DNA of 64,000 nt from JABDGR01 sp964561455 (GTDB taxonomy: Bacteria > Verrucomicrobiota > Verrucomicrobiia > Opitutales > JABDGR01), in contig CAZLPS010000009.1 of NCBI GenBank assembly GCA_964561455.1, positions 1-64,000 on the forward strand, in the 5' to 3' direction. The translations under genes and the position numbers were made by a program. This document shows, piece by piece, positions 17,873-25,640 of this stretch. Numbering within the stretch: the first letter of the stretch is position 1; each line of letters starts with the position of its first letter. Under the pieces are notes generated by a model that had not been told where the DNA came from, made no database searches, and was given only the letters and a program-made list of their open reading frames with translations.

Positions 17873-20101
17873 CTACAGCAACTCGCCCTGAACCGGTTGC
17901 CCGCTGGCCGTTGGCGCCAGATAGGCCGCATATCTTTCCATCCAATCCTCCAACTTTTCCAAATAATATCCCGGATCGTACGGTGCCTTCTCCGGATCGA
18001 ATTCGGCCATCGGCCGGGCTCGTTGCCAGTCGGGGGCATTATTCTTGGCTCCGGGCGCAATGTAGTAGGTCACCGATTCGCCCTGGCGCGGCACCGGGTT
18101 GGTTCTCAACGCGACTTCGAGCGCGGCCCGGCGGGGCTTCGTGGCGCTTTCGATTTCCACCGCAAGTTTGTAGGCCTCCGGACTCAGGCTGAGGAATTCC
18201 GTCTTCGCCAGGCGGCGGACGTCCACCTTCCTCTCCTGCAGGCCCGTGCGGAACTTTTTCAACAATTCCTCCGGGCTGGGGCCGCCGGCCCCGAGCAGGT
18301 GGTGGAGGAGAGCTTCGGTGAGCTCGCGCAGGAAGGGTTCCAACCCGCGGGAGCGCAACGCGGAACCGCGCACTTTGACCTCGCCTTCATCCAGCAACGC
18401 GTAGTTCTTCGCCTTGTAACAGAACATGCCGTCGTACTTGCCGTCGAATTCCAGGTCAATGCCGGCCGGGAGAACACCGGAGACAAGGTTCAAAAGCTTT
18501 TCGGGTTCGTCGAAAAATTCCGGGGCGTGGAGGTAGAGCCCATCCGTGTCGGCCTCCAGGACTTTGCCGCCGTGTTTTTCGAATTCGTTGATGAGGGCCT
18601 GGAGGAGGTCGCGACCGCGGGACGTGACTTCGGCCGCCAGTTCGCTGTCGCCGAAGCGGGCGCCTTCAAATCCGAGGTAACCATAGAAGGAATTGATGAT
18701 GATTTTGAAACCAACCTGACGCGCGGCGAACTCACGACGTAACTCGGCGGTGGCGGCGTCGCGGGCCAGATTCTTGTAGGCGAGGCGCTCAGTGCGTAAT
18801 TCGCGCAAGAGGGGAATAAAGGCTCCCAGGGAATCGCCCACGGGATTGCGTCCGATGAGCAGGAGGAGGCTGGGGTAGAGCGAAGCGACGTCAAAGTGCA
18901 GGACTTTCTTATAAACGCCGGCGGCGAATCCACGGGTGTAGCCACCTTCAAAGGGTCGCGCCGGCGGGGGTGTGGGCAGCGCGCGGTGAGCGTGAAAATA
19001 TTTTTCGAGAAGCAGGATTTCCGCCTTGAACGCGGAGCCGCGCAGGCAGGCATCCTGCAAGGTCATGGGGAACGTTTTGGCTTGGGCGATGTAGCCGGGC
19101 AGCAGGAGGTCGGCGAGGGCGCGGGTTTCGCGCAGGTCGTCCGTAAGATAGGCGCGGAAGCGTGGGCGGTCATGGGCAAAAGTTTCCTGGATGGCGGCGG
19201 GGGCGAGGTAGGTGCGGGTGTCTTCGTCCTTGGTCAGGCCGAGATGCTGGGCGACGGCTTTGAGTCCGTACGAGGGCAATTCACGCGCCGCGAGATCGTA
19301 AAGCTGGACCATTAGATAGGTATCGAAAACAGTGCGACCGGGGAGATCGTAACGCGGAAAATCCAGTTGGCGTTCGGCGACGCGCAGGCGGCTGGGACGG
19401 AAAGTCGCCTCCTGGCCGAAGCGGCCCCAGGCGCAGGGAACTTTATGCCGACGGCAGCGCGTGCGCAAATAATCCAAATCAAATTTGAAAATATTGTGGC
19501 CCTCAATGACATCGGGGTCTTCCTCCGCGAGCGCGCGGTTGAATTCCTCCAAGAGGGCTTTTTCTGCGTCATGGGTTTGGGCCTTTAATTCAAGCAACCG
19601 TGGGCCTTTGGCCGTCCCAATCCCAATCGCGAGGATGCGGTCACCCGCACGGCTGGCGTCGGAGAAGCCACCGGGAACGGAGCAGGCCGTTTCGATGTCC
19701 ACCTGCACTCGGCGAAGGCGGGGGAAGGTGAGCCCCGCAAACATGCGGGCATTACGTTGCAGAAAAAACTGACTCTCCAGGCCGCGCAGGGTTTCGGAAT
19801 CCGCATTGCGGGGACGGACTTCAAGCCAGTTGCGATAAGCGGCGACATCCGCGAAGTGGGCAAGGTGGGTGAGTTGGCCCTCCCCTGCCAGACGTTCGAC
19901 TTGGGCCAGCGCGGGGTCCGGCGAAGTGATTTCATTGACCCAGGCAAACGGGTGAAATTGAGTCTGCGTGACCACCCGCGGCCCGTCGCCCTCGGCGGTG
20001 GCGAGCCACGCCATGCCATCACTGGCGATCCAGACTCCGCAGAGCGGCGGCTGGGCGGATTCCCATTCTGCGCGAGGATTGAAAGGGGGGGCGGAAGCCA
20101 T
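17873..20101 (-). CDS. Family B DNA polymerase
   Basis: This 742-residue protein has the full exonuclease and polymerase motif set of family B enzymes. Exo I is VDIET (D135, E137), Exo II is GHNIFKFDLD (201-210) and Exo III is YLTDD (318-322). Polymerase motif A is FDVASLYPS (403-411), motif B is KIIINSFYG (466-474) and motif C is ADTDG (517-521). Both proofreading and synthesis should therefore be intact. Bacterial members such as E. coli Pol II work in damage tolerance and replication restart. This one is of similar length but is not closely recognisable as PolB of Enterobacteria. It is transcribed alone, convergent with tRNA-Pro. Confidence 0.9.
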   Translation of the reverse strand: MASAPPFNPRAEWESAQPPLCGVWIASDGMAWLATAEGDGPRVVTQTQFHPFAWVNEITSPDPALAQVERLAGEGQLTHLAHFADVAAYRNWLEVRPRNADSETLRGLESQFFLQRNARMFAGLTFPRLRRVQVDIETACSVPGGFSDASRAGDRILAIGIGTAKGPRLLELKAQTHDAEKALLEEFNRALAEEDPDVIEGHNIFKFDLDYLRTRCRRHKVPCAWGRFGQEATFRPSRLRVAERQLDFPRYDLPGRTVFDTYLMVQLYDLAARELPSYGLKAVAQHLGLTKDEDTRTYLAPAAIQETFAHDRPRFRAYLTDDLRETRALADLLLPGYIAQAKTFPMTLQDACLRGSAFKAEILLLEKYFHAHRALPTPPPARPFEGGYTRGFAAGVYKKVLHFDVASLYPSLLLLIGRNPVGDSLGAFIPLLRELRTERLAYKNLARDAATAELRREFAARQVGFKIIINSFYGYLGFEGARFGDSELAAEVTSRGRDLLQALINEFEKHGGKVLEADTDGLYLHAPEFFDEPEKLLNLVSGVLPAGIDLEFDGKYDGMFCYKAKNYALLDEGEVKVRGSALRSRGLEPFLRELTEALLHHLLGAGGPSPEELLKKFRTGLQERKVDVRRLAKTEFLSLSPEAYKLAVEIESATKPRRAALEVALRTNPVPRQGESVTYYIAPGAKNNAPDWQRARPMAEFDPEKAPYDPGYYLEKLEDWMERYAAYLAPTASGQPVQGELL

Positions 20102-20183
20102 GAGCGGAGAGCGGGGAGAAAGTAGGCAGGAATTAGCACACCGGAAAACGTTCCACGCTCAATGTTTAACGCTTAACGCTCAA
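20102..20183. repeat. Heptameric array, CGCTTAA type
   Basis: Positions 20156-20183 hold four units of CGCTTAA/CGCTCAA. A shorter GAGCGGA/GAGCGGG pair lies at 20102-20115, next to the polymerase start codon. The CGCTTAA units reappear in the same orientation on the other side of the next gene (20724-20758). Confidence 0.55.
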
Positions 20184-20214
20184 GGGCAAGCAGTTGTTGT
20201 CTCCGCGCGACCAT

Positions 20215-20676
20215 TCATTTCAACCGCTTCCATCCACTATTCGCTCCACCGATTTGCAGGACACCGTACAATACCGCCGGGAGCAAAATGGCACTCAGCC
20301 CGTCCAGTGTTGGCCGGTGCGCGATGACGCCCAGCAAGAATACGGCCACGGCGGCACCGGCAGAACCAAAAAATGCCCATTTTTTCCACCGGAAAATAAA
20401 AATGACGCAAACAATGTCCGTCAGCGCAAGGAGTTGAATGGCCGGAGAATACCATGGCGGAGCTGGCGCCGTGCCGCCGAGGGCTCCCAGAATCGGAGAC
20501 GAACTGACAGTGCTGGAACTGTTTTCCGTAAGAAGACTCAGCGTCTCCAGCAAAATCATTAGAATCATCCAAGTGACCAAACAGCCATGGCGCTTGGGTG
20601 GGTTCGCTGAAGCTGGACCCGGCATCGGCGACGGGGTGCCGGGCGGGGGCGGGTTGAGAAGGGGCGGGATGTTCAT
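20215..20676 (-). CDS. Small integral membrane protein of unknown function
   Basis: This 153-residue protein begins with a Pro-rich cytosolic stretch (residues 1-30, with several PPP), then has about four hydrophobic helices (about 33-48, 78-96, 101-117 and 124-141). It contains no conserved motif that I recognise. The gene is bracketed by two heptameric arrays of the same CGCTTAA consensus, at 20156-20183 and 20724-20758. Confidence 0.5.
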   Translation of the reverse strand: MNIPPLLNPPPPGTPSPMPGPASANPPKRHGCLVTWMILMILLETLSLLTENSSSTVSSSPILGALGGTAPAPPWYSPAIQLLALTDIVCVIFIFRWKKWAFFGSAGAAVAVFLLGVIAHRPTLDGLSAILLPAVLYGVLQIGGANSGWKRLK

Positions 20677-20723
20677 GGCGGCGGATCAGGTGGCAGGGTG
20701 AAGGTCAATGGAAACGGTAGCTT

Positions 20724-20758
20724 CAAGCAACGCTTAATGTTTTGCGCTTATCGCCCAA
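20724..20758. repeat. Heptameric array, CGCTTAA type, second copy
   Basis: Five consecutive 7-base units occur, including CGCTTAA and CGCTTAT, in the same orientation as those at 20156-20183. The two arrays flank the membrane-protein gene at 20215-20676. Confidence 0.55.
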
Positions 20759-20924
20759 CCGTCGGCTTGAGTCGTCCGTGGTCTCCTCCCAATTGAACCC
20801 GGCGCAGCGCCGGCGGTTGCGGTCAAAAAGTGACGGGGGTGGTGATAATCAGGAAAAGTACTCCCACCGCCGTGTTCTCCGCGCATATTATGGTAAAAAA
20901 CTTTGCGGTGGGAATTCAAAGCAA

Positions 20925-20956
20925 CAGGGGCGCGCCCCTTGCGAAGCGCGCCCCTG
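20925..20956 (-). terminator. Strong hairpin downstream of hsp20
   Basis: The 11-base arm CAGGGGCGCGC (20925-20935) and its perfect complement (20946-20956) enclose a 10-base loop, 34 bases after the hsp20 stop. The following T-tract is weak, so termination may be partial or the hairpin may protect the 3' end of the mRNA. Confidence 0.55.
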
Positions 20957-20989
20957 GATTCCAATCCTCGGTTCTCCAAACCGAAATCT

Positions 20990-21409
20990 TTATCGCACTT
21001 CAATCGTGCGCAATTTGGCTTCCGGGGTCTTCGGGAACGTCAGCGTCAGGACGCCGTTTTCATAGGCGGCCTTGACATTGGCGGAGTCAACGCCCGATGG
21101 AACGGTGAAGCTGCGGCTGAATTCCTCGGTGGATTCGCTTTCGGCGGTTTTCACCGCGCGTTTGGCGGAGACGCTGAGGACCGAGTTTTCAAACTCGACC
21201 TTGATATCTTCCTTTTTCACACCGGGCAGTTCGACTTTGGCTTCATAATGCTCGGCCGTCTCAGACAGATTCACTTTGGGTGAACTCGTCCAAGCAGCGC
21301 TTTCGGTGGTGCCACAGGCATCGCCGCAGCGGTTGGCTGTCGGGAACAAGGCCCCGAGGAACCGATCGAAATCGGTCGAGGCCGGATAGTCATATCGTAT
21401 AAGTCTCAT
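20990..21409 (-). CDS. Small heat shock protein, Hsp20 family
   Basis: This 139-residue protein carries the alpha-crystallin domain (about 45-139): YEAKVELPGVKKEDIKVEFE, VLSVSA, the FSRSFTVPSGVD segment and the closing ENGVLTLTFPKTPEA. These chaperones hold unfolding proteins in oligomers until ATP-dependent chaperones act. The length is normal for the family. The minus-strand leader has a very good Shine-Dalgarno sequence (AAGGAGATG) before the ATG, one of the clearest in this window, which suggests strong induced translation. Two 19-bp palindromes lie 130-200 bases upstream, and a hairpin follows the stop. Confidence 0.92.
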   Translation of the reverse strand: MRLIRYDYPASTDFDRFLGALFPTANRCGDACGTTESAAWTSSPKVNLSETAEHYEAKVELPGVKKEDIKVEFENSVLSVSAKRAVKTAESESTEEFSRSFTVPSGVDSANVKAAYENGVLTLTFPKTPEAKLRTIEVR

Positions 21410-21540
21410 GTTGGTTCATCTCCTTTAGGTTGACTGGTGAATGGTTTTCCACCTTCCAATCATCAGGAAACATGCCAAGCTTCGCTATATTCATAACCTA
21501 TTGCGCAGTAACGTAATATCGAAAAATTGACCTTTCGTAT

Positions 21541-21559
21541 ATGCGCCAATATGGCGCAT
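21541..21559. promoter_or_regulatory. Perfect 19-bp palindrome, operator-like, site 1
   Basis: ATGCGCCA-ATA-TGGCGCAT is a perfect inverted repeat of 8-base arms with a 3-base centre, located 132 bases upstream of the hsp20 start. It is not the CIRCE element bound by HrcA. Its architecture suits a dimeric repressor. Confidence 0.55.
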
Positions 21560-21587
21560 TTAATCGAGCTTTCGGGCTGCGGACTGA

Positions 21588-21606
21588 ATGCGCCATATTG
21601 ACGCAT
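21588..21606. promoter_or_regulatory. 19-bp near-palindrome, operator-like, site 2
   Basis: ATGCGCCA-TAT-TGACGCAT has the same length and half-sites as site 1, with one mismatch. The centres of the two sites are 47 bases apart. It lies between the hsp20 leader and the end of the Smr gene. Confidence 0.5.
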
Positions 21607-21648
21607 AAAGCCCGGCCAATACTCCCATCGCTTACGAGAGTACTAATT

Positions 21649-21933
21649 CTATTTTGCCTTTAATTCCACCAGCGTCGCGCCCCAACCGCCCGTCGTCTCA
21701 TTGCCCAAGCGGTACGACACCACGTGCGGCGAACGTTTCAGCCGGGCGTGGACCAACTCCCGCAGCGTGCCAGTTCCCTTGCCATGGACAATTCGAATTT
21801 CTCGCCAGCCGCGCGCGTGACTTTCCTCAACAAAGGCGTCCACGGCATCCCCGGTTTCCCGCGGGTGGAAGGTGTGTAGATCGAGCGTGCCCTCGATTGG
21901 CAGGTGATGCGGTTTTCGATCGTCAGCGTGCAT
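21649..21933 (-). CDS. Smr domain protein
   Basis: From ATG 21933 the protein has 94 residues and is essentially a single Smr domain: LDLHTFHPRETGDAVDAFVEE, then IRIVHGKGTGTLRELV and a C-terminal strand. It carries the family's LDLH and HGKGTG motifs. Stand-alone Smr domains can have nuclease activity on branched DNA or RNA, and they also occur at the C-terminus of MutS2. No MutS2 is present here. An alternative start at 21963 would add ten hydrophobic residues. The gene follows the thymidine phosphorylase gene on the same strand and may be co-transcribed. Confidence 0.8.
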   Translation of the reverse strand: MHADDRKPHHLPIEGTLDLHTFHPRETGDAVDAFVEESHARGWREIRIVHGKGTGTLRELVHARLKRSPHVVSYRLGNETTGGWGATLVELKAK

Positions 21934-21993
21934 GCTGACAAGAATAACCGGTAGAATACCCAAACGCCAAGTGGCAAAGCCGGAATCGGCAAA

Positions 21994-23343
21994 TTACGCC
22001 ACGCGCTCGACCACGAGTACTGGCGGGGTCGGGCGCTTGGGGGCGAGGCGGTAGGCCGAGCGCAGGTACTCCAGCGCCGCCTCGAGCTTGGACTCGTCGT
22101 TGTAATGAATCATCATCAGCGGTTCGCCTTGCTTGACCTGGGTGCCGACTTTCTTGATTTCCGAAACTCCGACCGCGGGATCGGGCTTGCCCTTCTTCGT
22201 GGCTGCGAGCACTTGCACGCCCCGGGCAATCATGCCGGCGTTGATCGTGTGGACGTAGCCGCGCTTGGGGGCGGGAAGCTTGCGAATATATTTGGCTGGC
22301 GTGAATTTGGAGGGATCGTCAATGAAGGCGGTGTTGCCTCCCTGCGCGGCGACCATTTCCTTGAACTTGGCAAGCGCCGACCCGTCGGCGAGACGGTTTT
22401 CAACCGTCTGCTTGGCGGATAGCGTGGACCCGGCGACGCCCGCGAGGCGGACGATTTCCATGCCCATCTTGAGCACAAGTTCCTTCAAATCCTCGGGGCC
22501 TTCGCCTTTGAGAAGCTTGATGGCTTCCGCGACTTCAAGCGCCGTGCCAACGGTGTCGCCTAGCGGCTGGTTCATGTCGGTGACAAGGGCCACGCAGCGG
22601 CGTTTCATGCCGCGGGCGACGCGGGTGATGGAGCGCGCCAGTTGTTTGGCCTGTTCCAAATCCTTGATGAAGGAGCCATTGCCCCATTTGACGTCAACCG
22701 CGAGGCCTTCGGCGCCTTCCGCGAGTTTCTTGGAAAGCACGCTGGCGGTGATAAGCTGGAGGCTCGGAATGGTGCCGGTTTGCTCGCGGAGTTTGTAAAG
22801 AGTGGAGTCTACGGTCGCGATGTCCGGGTTGGGCGCGTAAATGGCGCAACCGACTTTCAAAAGCTGCTCGACGAATTGTTTGATGGGCAGGTCGGCGCGG
22901 AAGCCGGGAATGGCTTCGAGCTTCTCCACTGCGGTGATGACAAAATCTTCGTCCACGCCGTTGACACAGGGCATGACCACGCCGCAGGCGGCCGCCAGCG
23001 GAGGCAGCACGAGCGCAGTCTTGTCACCCACACCACCCGTTGAATATTTGGCGATCTTGGGGCGGGAAATGCGGGCCAGATCCACGACTTCTCCAGAGAG
23101 CATCATCTCCTCGGCGAGGGTCGCCGTTTCCTGGGCGGACATGCCCTTGAAGTAAATGGCCATGGCCAGCGCGGATAGCTGGTAGTCCGGCAGTTCCTCG
23201 TCGAGGATGGAATCCACGATGAAACGAATCTCGTCATCAGAAAATTCACCGCCGTCGCGCTTCTTCTCGATGAGATAAGAAAACGACGGTTTGATGAACT
23301 TGCGGTTACCGGACCCCGAAGAGGAATTGAAATCGGAACTCAT
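21994..23343 (-). CDS. deoA: Thymidine/pyrimidine-nucleoside phosphorylase
   Basis: This protein has 449 residues from ATG 23343. It catalyses phosphorolysis of thymidine or pyrimidine nucleosides to the base and (deoxy)ribose-1-phosphate for nucleoside salvage. Family features include the N-terminal helical domain (LIEKKRDGGEFSDDEI, MAIYFKGMSAQET), the phosphate-binding KYSTGGVGDKTALVLPPL, DVKWGNGSFIKDLEQAKQLA, and a C-terminal domain with GYVHTINAGMIARGVQVL and VGVSEIKKVGTQVKQGEPLM. Length fits the nucleoside phosphorylase II family. The sequence alone does not separate DeoA from Pdp or from AMP phosphorylase, but DeoA/Pdp is most likely. Confidence 0.88.
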   Translation of the reverse strand: MSSDFNSSSGSGNRKFIKPSFSYLIEKKRDGGEFSDDEIRFIVDSILDEELPDYQLSALAMAIYFKGMSAQETATLAEEMMLSGEVVDLARISRPKIAKYSTGGVGDKTALVLPPLAAACGVVMPCVNGVDEDFVITAVEKLEAIPGFRADLPIKQFVEQLLKVGCAIYAPNPDIATVDSTLYKLREQTGTIPSLQLITASVLSKKLAEGAEGLAVDVKWGNGSFIKDLEQAKQLARSITRVARGMKRRCVALVTDMNQPLGDTVGTALEVAEAIKLLKGEGPEDLKELVLKMGMEIVRLAGVAGSTLSAKQTVENRLADGSALAKFKEMVAAQGGNTAFIDDPSKFTPAKYIRKLPAPKRGYVHTINAGMIARGVQVLAATKKGKPDPAVGVSEIKKVGTQVKQGEPLMMIHYNDESKLEAALEYLRSAYRLAPKRPTPPVLVVERVA

Positions 23344-23497
23344 GGGTGGAGCAGGATGGCGGGGGTAGAACACGGCAGACGCCGGGGACTATGCCCGTAA
23401 ACCTTTACGGGTTAGCGCATTAGGCAACGGGTTGTCAAACCTATAATTTGGGCGGGGCTATCAGGTGCCGAAATTAGCTGGAAGCGGGGAGGTTAAG

Positions 23498-23533
23498 TTT
23501 ACGGTTTACGGTTTGCGGTTTACCGTTTTACGG
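23498..23533. repeat. Heptameric array, TTTACGG type
   Basis: Four 7-base units (TTTACGG, TTTGCGG and a TTTACCG variant) and one 8-base unit are arranged in tandem in the gap between deoA and the antitoxin gene. The same heptads recur at 54201-54228 and, inverted, at 54286-54313. Confidence 0.65.
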
Positions 23534-23608
23534 GGAGTCGAGAACTCTTGGGTTGGGGACTTCGCAGCCTATGGTTGACGAACACGGGGGGACGGTTAGA
23601 GTATCACG

Positions 23609-23893
23609 ATGACAACGTTGACCGCAACGAAGGCCCGCAGCCGCCTTTCCTACTGGTTGAAACGCGCGGCTGCCGGCGATAACATTGGCATCGCATGTGG
23701 CACCGGGGTCATCGCATTGCGGCCTTTGAACGAAATAGGCCGCGGCAGGGATTATGCACAAAACGAATATGGTGTGACCGCCCGCGAATTGGCGGATTTT
23801 GCCCGGCGGGTCAAAGCGGAGGCGGCTCGTGAACGGAGCGCAGGGCGGATGAAACGTTACCTGGGCGATTTTCATGCCGCCATTAGCGATTGA
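23609..23893 (+). CDS. Type II antitoxin, Phd/YefM-like
   Basis: This 94-residue protein begins MTTLTATKARSRLSYWLKRAAAGDNIGIA, the DNA-binding start typical of Phd/YefM-type antitoxins (short strand, then a helix with the ARxxLxxLLxxA-like pattern). A charged C-terminal tail (RRVKAEAARERSAG) would neutralise the toxin. It overlaps the toxin frame by 20 bases, the usual arrangement of these pairs. It should bind its own promoter as a repressor. The partner is frameshifted here. Confidence 0.7.
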   Translation: MTTLTATKARSRLSYWLKRAAAGDNIGIACGTGVIALRPLNEIGRGRDYAQNEYGVTARELADFARRVKAEAARERSAGRMKRYLGDFHAAISD

Positions 23894-24157
23894 TTTCTCT
23901 CCCCGCTTCCGGGCTTCCGCCAGAGCATTGTCGCCGACTCAACAGCAAGAAGTGGCGGTGGTCGTGGCGTGTCTCAAGGAAGTTTTTGGCAGCCGCACAG
24001 GCACAGCGGGCTGGGAATCCGTCGCTTGGGTGGTTCGGCGTTTGAGTGTCGGGTAGGGCGGGATTTGCGGGAAGTTTTCGAGCTATCGGGAGGCAGCGCG
24101 AATTTGATTCTGGTCGGCAGCCACAACGATGTTCGCCGTTATATCAAAAATCGCTGA
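23874..24157 (+). pseudogene. RelE/ParE-type toxin, broken by a one-base frameshift
   Basis: The first frame (from ATG 23874) encodes MPPLAIDFSPRFRASARAL up to LKEVFGS. The continuation is found in another frame: PHRHSGLGIRRLGG, then FECRVGRDLREVFEL and VGSHNDVRRYIKN. Joined at 23990-23997 by one added base (for example C in GCCGC), the two parts give a continuous toxin of about 94 residues. It would have the GLGIRKL and CRVGxDLRxVFE landmarks of RelE-superfamily mRNA interferases. In the sequence as given the product ends early. Either the toxin is inactivated or the assembly has lost one base. Confidence 0.75.
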
Positions 24158-24281
24158 GGTATTTCATCGCGCTGCACCTGATGGTGGGCTGTCTCGTCGC
24201 AACGGAATACGAATTCAACCAGGCATTTCAGGTTGCCCCGCGTGGATTGACAACGGGGGCGGCTTGGTATGCGATTACGTG

Positions 24282-25559
24282 ATGCGTAATCCGGCTTCCC
24301 GTTTGCTGCGGTGCGCGGCATGTTTCTTGGGTGCCCTGGTACTCGCGGGCTGCACCAAGACCGTGAAGGAGGTGGTTGCGATCAAGCTCGGGCCGGTTAC
24401 AGTGCAATTGCTGCAGGCGGAGCCTGACGGCGGTTCGGCCCAAGAGGGGACGGCGCTAGTGGCCTATGCGGGAAGTCATGCCTTTGCCTATTTGCCCGGC
24501 GATGAATGGCTCGTAGTGGACTCAGGCTGGTATGAACAGGTCAAAGCCGGCGATTTGGTGGTGTTCGCGCAGGACCTCGTGTTTGTCAACGGCCGACGCC
24601 AGATGCCGCAGGTCAGGCCCGCGAAATATGTCAACTTCATGGATAACGGCGGCAGCGAGGAACTGGGGCCAGTCACCTTCAAACCCGCCGGCGGAAATCA
24701 TCGGACCAATTCGCTGGTGAGTTTTGCGAAGGCGTCAAGTGCGCTTTATTCTAATGGTCTGCAAGCAGTCGAAATCCGGGACGGCCATCTCTATGTATAC
24801 GGCCTGAATTTTGGCCCGTTTGGCGATGCCGACCATGCGACAATTACCCCGGATTCCGTGGCGGTTAATGGAAAGGCCAGGACGCCGCAGCCGGAGGTGG
24901 CTCCCGCCAATCCCGCCGACAATGATCTGAGTGTGGGGCCAATTAAGGTAAAATTTCTCGAGGCCGTAAAGTCCTTTGGAGGCGGCAGTGGGGGAGGGGG
25001 ATCATCCCAATACTGGACTACCGATTTGAAAGACCATGTTTTTGGCTATGAAGTCACCAGCGCGGGCGGCAGTGATCTTTTTGTGGACTCCTGGTGGTAC
25101 GGCCCGGTCATTGCAACTGATGAAATTGTTTTCGGCCGGAACCTGGTATTTGTCAACGGGGTCCGGCGGGCGCCGGGGCAAGTGCCGGCGGCATTTACAA
25201 ACTTTATTGTCCAACCGGGTATTTCCCCCCTGGGAAGAGGGTCGTCCAGCCTGATTACCTTTAGTAACGTTAGTGGCATCGGCAGCGGCAGCAGCGGATT
25301 TGATCCGGCCACGGGCAGTTTTAATCCCACAACAGGAGCCTCGGCACAGGCCGGATTCCTGTCGGTTCGAATCAATGGCGGCTTCATCTACGATTATGGA
25401 CTGAACTTTGGACCCTTCGGCGTAACCGACAAAGCCGAGGTTTCGCCGGAAGGCGTCGCGGTCAACGGCATCCAGCGGTCACCGCAGCCAGAGCCGCCGT
25501 CGGGTGCGGGTGGGGTAGTTGGTGCCACCGGATCCGCCACATCTTCCGCCAAGCCTTGA
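24282..25559 (+). CDS. Lipoprotein with two homologous beta-rich domains
   Basis: From ATG 24282 the protein has 425 residues: a signal peptide with lipobox LAGC (Cys about 23), then two copies of a domain of about 190 residues. Copy 1 has LGPVTVQLLQAEPDGG, VVFAQDLVFVNGRRQ and YGLNFGPFGDADHATITPDSVAVNG. Copy 2 has VGPIKVKFLEAVKSFGGG, IVFGRNLVFVNGVRR and YGLNFGPFGVTDKAEVSPEGVAVNG. A Gly-rich loop near residue 230 follows the start of copy 2. I do not recognise the family. It is probably anchored in the envelope. It ends just before a hairpin shared with the convergent ABC permease gene. Confidence 0.6.
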   Translation: MRNPASRLLRCAACFLGALVLAGCTKTVKEVVAIKLGPVTVQLLQAEPDGGSAQEGTALVAYAGSHAFAYLPGDEWLVVDSGWYEQVKAGDLVVFAQDLVFVNGRRQMPQVRPAKYVNFMDNGGSEELGPVTFKPAGGNHRTNSLVSFAKASSALYSNGLQAVEIRDGHLYVYGLNFGPFGDADHATITPDSVAVNGKARTPQPEVAPANPADNDLSVGPIKVKFLEAVKSFGGGSGGGGSSQYWTTDLKDHVFGYEVTSAGGSDLFVDSWWYGPVIATDEIVFGRNLVFVNGVRRAPGQVPAAFTNFIVQPGISPLGRGSSSLITFSNVSGIGSGSSGFDPATGSFNPTTGASAQAGFLSVRINGGFIYDYGLNFGPFGVTDKAEVSPEGVAVNGIQRSPQPEPPSGAGGVVGATGSATSSAKP

Positions 25560-25619
25560 TTTTCGATCCGGGAAGATGCTTCGGCCTTGGAGTATAAGTG
25601 AAGGCGAGATACGGAGAAA

Positions 25620-25640
25620 GGGCGCAGCAAGTCTGCGCCC
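25620..25640. terminator. Hairpin between convergent genes
   Basis: GGGCGCAG-CAAGT-CTGCGCCC has perfect 8-base arms and ends exactly before the stop codon of the ABC permease gene, 60 bases after the lipoprotein stop. It could serve both strands. There is no strong T-tract. Confidence 0.45.

Larger units (their letters stand above)
20677..20989. other. 313-base intergenic region with heptads and a terminator hairpin
   Basis: It contains the CGCTTAA array at 20724-20758 and the hairpin at 20925-20956. I see no gene or RNA in the rest. Confidence 0.5.

Noticed and set aside
17453..17945. Minus-strand frames crossing tRNA-Pro with AAGFEPAASWSQ-like sequence
   Set aside because: This is the familiar false protein produced by translating tRNA genes.
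21461..21500. Sigma-54 promoter upstream of hsp20
   Set aside because: TTGGCATG resembles a -24 element, but the matching -12 GC is absent at the required spacing.
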